Source of the DNA: Desulfobacteraceae bacterium
GTDB lineage: Bacteria; Desulfobacterota; Desulfobacteria; Desulfobacterales; Desulfobacteraceae
Direction: 5' to 3'
NCBI GenBank assembly: GCA_003354055.1
Contig: PIVQ01000166.1
Span: 1-11,664, forward strand
Length of the DNA stretch: 11,664 nucleotides
In this document: positions 7,850 to 11,664 of the stretch, piece by piece
Numbering within the stretch: the stretch's first letter is position 1
How the letters are laid out: the number at the start of each line of letters is the position of its first letter
The notes under the pieces: generated by a model
Told to the model about the DNA's origin: nothing
Databases searched by the model: none
What the model saw: only the letters and a program-made list of their open reading frames with translations
Program-made: the position numbers and the translations under genes

Positions 7850-9216
7850 AAACCATTATCGAACCCTTTCGTATCAAAACCACAGAACCCATTAAAATCA
7901 TCTCAAAAGAAGAGCGGATAGAGGCCCTGAAGGCTGCCCATGAAAACGTCTTCCTTCTGGATGCTGAAGACTGCTGCATTGATCTGCTGACCGATTCCGG
8001 CACAGGAGCCATGTCCACCCGACAATGGGCCGCCATGATGCTGGGGGATGAGTCCTATGCCGGTTCAAAATCCTGGAAACATTTTGAGAAGACGGTCCGG
8101 CATATTACCGGTATCAAACATATACTTCCCACCCATCAGGGACGGGCTGCAGAGGGCATCCTGGCCCATACCCAAATCAGGAAAGGGGACGTCATCCCCA
8201 ACAACTCCCACTTTGATACCACAAGGGCCAATATCGAATTTGTGGGCGGTATCGCAGCCAACCTTCTCTGTGACGAGGGCACGGACACGGCAGATGAATC
8301 TCCGTTCAAGGGCAATATGGATATAAACAAACTCAAGGCCTGTATTGCCGAGCACGGCAAAGAGAAAATCCCCTTTGCCATGATCACGGTCACCAACAAC
8401 ACAGGGGGTGGACAGCCGGTTTCCATGGCGAATATCAAAGCGGTTAAAGAAGTGCTGAACAAACACAATATCCCCCTGGTAATCGACGCCTGCAGATTTG
8501 CGGAAAATTCTTATTTCATCCATGAGAGAGAAAAAGGGTACATGGGTAAATCCCTTCTTGATATTGCAAGGGAGATGTTCTCCTATGCCGATGCGGCCAC
8601 CATGAGCTGCAAAAAAGACGGCCTTGCAAATATCGGCGGATTTCTTATCTGCAACGATGATAAGTGGGCTGAGGAATTTAGAAACCTGCTTATCATGAGA
8701 GAGGGGTTTCCCACATACGGAGGCCTTGCCGGCCGTGATCTGGAGGCCATTGCCGTGGGACTGATGGAGGCACTGGAGTACGACTACCAGGTATATCGTC
8801 AGGCAACGGTAAGGTATTTGAGTGAAAGGCTGATAGATATGGGGGTCCCCATTGTCCGGCCTGCCGGCGGCCATGCCGTTTTTCTGGATGCCCGGAAAAT
8901 GCTGGACCATATCCCGGATCTCCAGTATCCGGGCATCGGTGTTGTGAACGCCTTATATATTGAAGGCGGGGTCCGTGGGGTTGAACTCGGGTCGGTCATG
9001 TTCGGCAGCTTTGACGAGAACGGCAAGGAGCAATCATCTCCTTTGGAGCTGGTCAGACTTGCCTTCCCCAGAAGGGTTTATACCCAGAGTCATTTTGACT
9101 ATCTGCTGGAAGTAATCCGGGAAGTCTGGACCAACAAATCAAAAATCCCTGGATACAAGATCACATACCAGACCCAATACTTGCGTCATTTTACCTGCCA
9201 TTTTGAACAGATATAG
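7846..9216 (+). CDS. tnaA: Tryptophanase (tryptophan indole-lyase)
   Basis: A PLP-dependent beta-eliminating lyase of 456 aa that splits tryptophan to indole, pyruvate and ammonia in the cytosol. It aligns without length change to tyrosine phenol-lyase (TPL), so TPL numbering applies. Shared catalytic residues are present: Thr49/Ser51 (LTDSGT), Tyr71, Gln98/Arg100 (THQGR), Asn185, Asp214 and Arg217 (IDACRF), Schiff-base Lys257 (MSCKKD) and Arg404. The residues that hold the phenol ring in TPL are changed to tryptophanase-type ones: Thr124 to Asp (HFDTTR), Arg381 to Leu (VELGS) and Phe448 to His (LRHFT). These point to tryptophan rather than tyrosine as substrate. AAGGA lies 7 nt before the ATG, which overlaps the tetR stop. 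There is no TnaC-type leader immediately upstream and no tnaB permease next to it. The remaining doubt is exact substrate range. Confidence 0.9.
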   Translation: MKTIIEPFRIKTTEPIKIISKEERIEALKAAHENVFLLDAEDCCIDLLTDSGTGAMSTRQWAAMMLGDESYAGSKSWKHFEKTVRHITGIKHILPTHQGRAAEGILAHTQIRKGDVIPNNSHFDTTRANIEFVGGIAANLLCDEGTDTADESPFKGNMDINKLKACIAEHGKEKIPFAMITVTNNTGGGQPVSMANIKAVKEVLNKHNIPLVIDACRFAENSYFIHEREKGYMGKSLLDIAREMFSYADAATMSCKKDGLANIGGFLICNDDKWAEEFRNLLIMREGFPTYGGLAGRDLEAIAVGLMEALEYDYQVYRQATVRYLSERLIDMGVPIVRPAGGHAVFLDARKMLDHIPDLQYPGIGVVNALYIEGGVRGVELGSVMFGSFDENGKEQSSPLELVRLAFPRRVYTQSHFDYLLEVIREVWTNKSKIPGYKITYQTQYLRHFTCHFEQI

Positions 9217-9323
9217 CAATTGCCAGAAAATGCTACGGATGCATAAAAAACCACGACATGATGCATAAAAATGCATCCGAATAAAATTCGGTCAGCTATG
9301 CATGTATATACAAGATATCGTGG
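9214..9323. repeat. Cluster of overlapping dyads and ATGCAT repeats after tnaA
   Basis: ATGCAT occurs four times (9239, 9261, 9271, 9298). A 12-nt direct repeat GATGCATAAAAA occurs at 9238-9249 and 9260-9271, exactly 22 nt apart. Inverted repeats are CGGATGCAT (9236-9244) with ATGCATCCG (9271-9279), GATGCAT with ATGCATC around AAAA (9260-9277), CCGAAT with ATTCGG around AAA (9277-9291), TAGCA with TGCTA (9214-9218, 9231-9235) and CCACGA with TCGTGG (9251-9256, 9318-9323). Several share arms and cannot form together. No clear T-run follows the hairpins, so simple termination is not obvious. It may be the tnaA 3' end, an operator array for livK, or both. Confidence 0.6.
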
Positions 9324-9384
9324 CTAATATAAGGGATTTTCGAAAATTTCAAGATCTTTTTTATGGGAAACACCCTTTTTTTAC

Positions 9385-9413
9385 TTGATATATATTGATG
9401 AGTTTTTTATATT
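9385..9413 (+). promoter_or_regulatory. Sigma-70-type promoter for livK
   Basis: TTGATA (9385-9390) and TATATT (9408-9413) are separated by an ideal 17 nt in a very A/T-rich stretch. Transcription would start near 9420, leaving about a 60-nt leader before the ATG at 9479. The strength fits the high expression usual for periplasmic binding proteins. Confidence 0.7.
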
Positions 9414-9478
9414 GCAACACTCACAATTTTATTTGTAGGTATGCTGATTTTTTTAATTTTAATGAAGGGGAGAAAAAC

Positions 9479-10597
9479 ATGAAGTCTATCTTTAGAGCAA
9501 TTGCAGTTGCAGCACTTGGTCTGGCTGTATTTACCGCCCAGGGATTTGCGGCAGATACAATCAAGCTCGGGTCCGCAGGGGTTATCTCCGGCGACCTGGC
9601 ACCTTACGGTATTTCAGCCCTCAGGGGTGTTGAAATTGCCATTGACGACATCAATGCCGCAGGCGGCGTTCTTGGCAAACAACTCGAAGTCATCGCCGGT
9701 GATGATGTCTGTAAACCTGAAATCGCAGTAAACATGGCAACCAAACTGGTTTCCGATGGTGCCCAAATGATCGTTGGTCACGTTTGTTCCGGTTGTACCA
9801 TTGCTGCAAACAAAATTTACAAAGATGCAGGACTCCTGGTTGTATCCCCGGCATCTACTGCAGATCCCCTGACACTGACCGGTGAACATCCCAATTTCTT
9901 CAGAACCATTGCCTATGACGGTGCACAGGCTAAACTCATGACTTCTTTTGTGAAAAGTGAGCTCAAAGCCAAAAAAGTTGCTCTGATCCATGACAAAGGC
10001 GATTATGGTAAAGGCCAGATGGAATTGGCCATGAAAGAATTTGAAGCCATGGGCGATGTTGACATCGTTCTTTTCGAAGGTGTTACCACCGGTGCTGTTG
10101 ACTATACAGCCATTGTACAGAAAATCAAACGTTCCAAAGCCGACGTTACCATGTGGGGCGGATATCATTCAGATGCTTCCAAAATTGCTCAGATGCTGAA
10201 AAAAAAGAGGGTTAAAACTACTTTCTTCGGCGGTGACGGTATCATCGGTGACAACTTCACCACTCTGGCCGGCAAATATGCTGAAGGCGTTTATGCCACA
10301 GGCCCCAATGATACATCCTCCAATCCCCTTTACCAAGAACTTACCGCAAAACATCAGAAAAAATACGGCGAAGATCCCGGAACATTCTTTTACAACGGCT
10401 ATGCCTGTGTTCAAGCCCTGGCCGCTGCTGCTGAAAAAGCAGGTTCTCTGGACTACGATGCTCTTCGCGCTGCCATGTTTGACACCAAAATCGATTCTCC
10501 CCTGGGACCCATTGGTTTTGATAAAGCTGGCGACGTTATCGGCGCGGGTTTCTCCGTATACAAAGTTATTGACGGGAAATACACCCAGGTTAATTAA
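9479..10597 (+). CDS. livK: Liv-type periplasmic amino-acid-binding protein
   Basis: The 372-aa protein is the substrate-binding component of a branched-chain (or related) amino acid ABC importer. The start at 9479 follows AAGGGGAG (9465-9472) and gives a classic signal peptide, with cleavage near GFA-ADT (residue 24/25). An upstream in-frame ATG at 9395 is rejected: it overlaps the promoter and spoils the signal. The mature protein has the type I two-lobe fold. Visible LivJ/K landmarks are ISGDLAPYG (37-45), DDVCKP (75-80) and GHVCSGCT (100-107), whose Cys78 and Cys103 match the conserved LivJ/K disulphide, and SPASTADP (123-130) in the ligand site. Cys106 is an additional cysteine. Codon choice is richer in GTT, GGT and GCT than in the tetR-tnaA genes, as expected for strong expression. 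A terminator separates it from the permease gene. Specificity beyond the Liv family cannot be read; import of aromatic amino acids is possible. Confidence 0.92.
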   Translation: MKSIFRAIAVAALGLAVFTAQGFAADTIKLGSAGVISGDLAPYGISALRGVEIAIDDINAAGGVLGKQLEVIAGDDVCKPEIAVNMATKLVSDGAQMIVGHVCSGCTIAANKIYKDAGLLVVSPASTADPLTLTGEHPNFFRTIAYDGAQAKLMTSFVKSELKAKKVALIHDKGDYGKGQMELAMKEFEAMGDVDIVLFEGVTTGAVDYTAIVQKIKRSKADVTMWGGYHSDASKIAQMLKKKRVKTTFFGGDGIIGDNFTTLAGKYAEGVYATGPNDTSSNPLYQELTAKHQKKYGEDPGTFFYNGYACVQALAAAAEKAGSLDYDALRAAMFDTKIDSPLGPIGFDKAGDVIGAGFSVYKVIDGKYTQVN

Positions 10598-10612
10598 TCT
10601 GTAGAAGTCTTA

Positions 10613-10651
10613 AAAACAGGAGTGGCGGAAATCCCGCGCTCCTGTTTTTTT
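10613..10651 (+). terminator. Intrinsic terminator between livK and livH
   Basis: AAAACAGGAG (10613-10622) pairs fully with CTCCTGTTTT (10639-10648). An inner GCGG/CCGC helix extends the stem and seven T residues (10645-10651) follow. This is a strong rho-independent signal located 16 nt after the livK stop. Partial read-through would give excess binding protein over membrane subunits, as in many ABC operons. Confidence 0.88.
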
Positions 10652-10705
10652 AAACTATAGGTTTGTTTAAATTTAACAGAGTTTAGGAGTTCTAAATTAA
10701 TTAAC

Positions 10706-11664
10706 ATGCGTTGGATAAATATATTATCAGGACTGGCTATTGCCGGGGTACTGGGTTTTTTCGGTATCAGGGAACTTATGACAGATCCTGTTTATTTTCT
10801 GGAATTATTTTTAGGGGGTCTTACGAGGGGCAGCATTTACGCCCTGATCGCCCTCGGTTACACCATGGTTTACGGTATCATTCAGTTGATCAACTTTGCC
10901 CATGGTGAAATTTATATGATCGGTGCTATGACAGCACTGATCGTAGCTTCGGTCCTGGGACTCTGGGGCTGGCATTCTGCGGTTATCGGAATTCTTGCTG
11001 TTGTCTTCGCTGTTGTTTACTCCTGTGCCTACGGCTTTACCGTTGAAAAGATTGCCTATAAACCCCTGAGAACAGCCCCCCGGCTGTCTGCCCTCATCTC
11101 TGCCATTGGTATGAGCCTCTTTCTTCAAAACTATGTCATGCTGGCCCAGACCTCTGAATATCTGCCGTTTAAAAGTCTGATTCCCGACTTTGCCTTCTGG
11201 GAGCCCTATGCCCATATTATTACCTCTGTTGAGCTGACCATTATTGTTACCACGGTTGTTGTTATGATTCTTTTGGGGATGCTCATTAAGTTTACGAAAA
11301 TCGGAAAGGCCATGCGTGCCACGGCTCAGGACAAAGTCATGTCCTCTCTTGTCGGCATCAATGTAAACCAGGTTATTTCCACCACATTTGTTGTGGGCTC
11401 GGCCACAGCTGCCATCGGCGGGGTGCTCATTGCCTGCCATGTGGGCCAGATCAATTTTTTCATCGGATTTCTTGCAGGGCTAAAAGCATTTATCGCAGCT
11501 GTTCTGGGCGGTATCGGTTCCGTACCAGGAGCGGTACTGGGCAGTCTTGTCCTGGGAATTTCCGAAAGCTTTTTTACCGGCTATTTCTGGAGTGAGTATG
11601 AGGATGTCTTTGCCTTTACCATCCTGGTTATTATCCTGATCTTCCGTCCGTCAGGCATCCTTGG
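10706..11664 (+). CDS. livH: LivH-type branched-chain amino acid ABC permease (3' end missing)
   Basis: The frame is open from 10706 to the right edge, giving 319 codons of an inner-membrane permease of the Liv/HAAT family. Hydrophobic helices are spread over the whole length. Clear landmarks are SIYALIALGYTMVYGIIQL, INFAHGEIYMIGA, RLSALISAIGMSLFLQN, the cytoplasmic EAA-like loop GKAMRATAQDKVMSSLVGIN, and AAVLGGIGSVPGAVLG near the C terminus, all strongly like E. coli LivH. The last visible residues (RPSGILG) are close to the expected C terminus, so only a few codons are missing. The start is uncertain. ATG 10706 adds a hydrophobic 24-residue segment, but its nearest AGGAG is 16 nt away. ATG 10778, with AGGGA a few nt upstream, gives an N terminus (MTDPVYFLELFLGG) aligning with E. 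coli LivH. It should pair with livK upstream and with livM/livG/livF outside the window. Confidence 0.88.
   Translation, partial: MRWINILSGLAIAGVLGFFGIRELMTDPVYFLELFLGGLTRGSIYALIALGYTMVYGIIQLINFAHGEIYMIGAMTALIVASVLGLWGWHSAVIGILAVVFAVVYSCAYGFTVEKIAYKPLRTAPRLSALISAIGMSLFLQNYVMLAQTSEYLPFKSLIPDFAFWEPYAHIITSVELTIIVTTVVVMILLGMLIKFTKIGKAMRATAQDKVMSSLVGINVNQVISTTFVVGSATAAIGGVLIACHVGQINFFIGFLAGLKAFIAAVLGGIGSVPGAVLGSLVLGISESFFTGYFWSEYEDVFAFTILVIILIFRPSGIL

Noticed and set aside
8065..8910. Long minus-strand open frame opposite tnaA (281 codons)
   Set aside because: It is fully antisense to a well-conserved enzyme, has no recognisable domain, and reflects codon bias of the plus-strand gene.
9336..9380. 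Intrinsic terminator around GGG-AAACA-CCC followed by T residues
   Set aside because: The stem is only 3 bp, too short to terminate. The nearby ATTTTCGAAAAT palindrome has no T-run in the right place.
9395..9478. N-terminal extension of LivK from ATG 9395
   Set aside because: It starts inside the promoter, is rich in Phe/Asn with no signal character, and the ATG at 9479 has a strong ribosome site and a clean signal peptide.
10811..11440. Minus-strand open frame opposite livH (209 codons)
   Set aside because: The composition is low-complexity (Asn, Gly, Asp, His) and antisense to hydrophobic helices, a typical shadow of a membrane-protein gene.

Overview
The window looks like a chromosomal segment of a Gram-negative, amino-acid-using anaerobe, most likely a Desulfobacterota (former Deltaproteobacteria) species of the Desulfobacter type. 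This is inferred from the gene mix (tryptophanase, Liv-type ABC uptake, a large Cache-type chemoreceptor, a TraB/GumN protein), Gram-negative export signals and balanced base composition. No 16S or other marker gene is present, so the assignment is tentative. I saw no phage, IS, CRISPR or tRNA sequence.

Layout. (1) 1-121 is the 3' end of an unrecognised plus-strand gene, followed by two consecutive inverted repeats (122-203). (2) 260-1126 (+) is an exported TraB/GumN-family protein. (3) 1141-7078 (-) is a tight four-gene run, in transcription order: chemoreceptor, aminopeptidase P, glutamine-synthetase-like ligase, isochorismatase-like cysteine hydrolase. The gaps are 15, 20 and 2 nt, so it is probably one operon, with a likely terminator overlapping the 3' end of the convergent TraB gene. 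(4) 7079-7255 is a divergent promoter region with a 15-bp palindrome. It precedes a TetR regulator (7256-7849, +) whose stop overlaps the start of a tryptophanase gene (7846-9216, +). (5) 9217-9478 holds a cluster of overlapping dyads built on ATGCAT, then a near-consensus sigma-70 promoter. (6) 9479-10597 (+) is a Liv-type periplasmic binding protein followed by a strong intrinsic terminator. LivH-type permease begins at about 10706 and runs off the window end.

How the genes fit together. The common theme is uptake, sensing and breakdown of amino acids and peptides. The Liv transporter imports branched-chain or related amino acids. Tryptophanase splits tryptophan to indole, pyruvate and ammonia, under probable control by its own TetR-family regulator. 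The minus-strand operon couples a chemoreceptor to a proline-specific peptidase and a ligase/hydrolase pair that could make and break an amide bond, perhaps a gamma-glutamyl-amine route. That last pathway is inference from neighbourhood only.

The most notable points are: the tryptophanase with tyrosine phenol-lyase length and numbering but tryptophanase pocket residues, under apparent TetR rather than TnaC-type control; the chemoreceptor-led ligase/hydrolase operon; and the ATGCAT dyad cluster upstream of livK. None amounts to a clearly new defence or mobile system.
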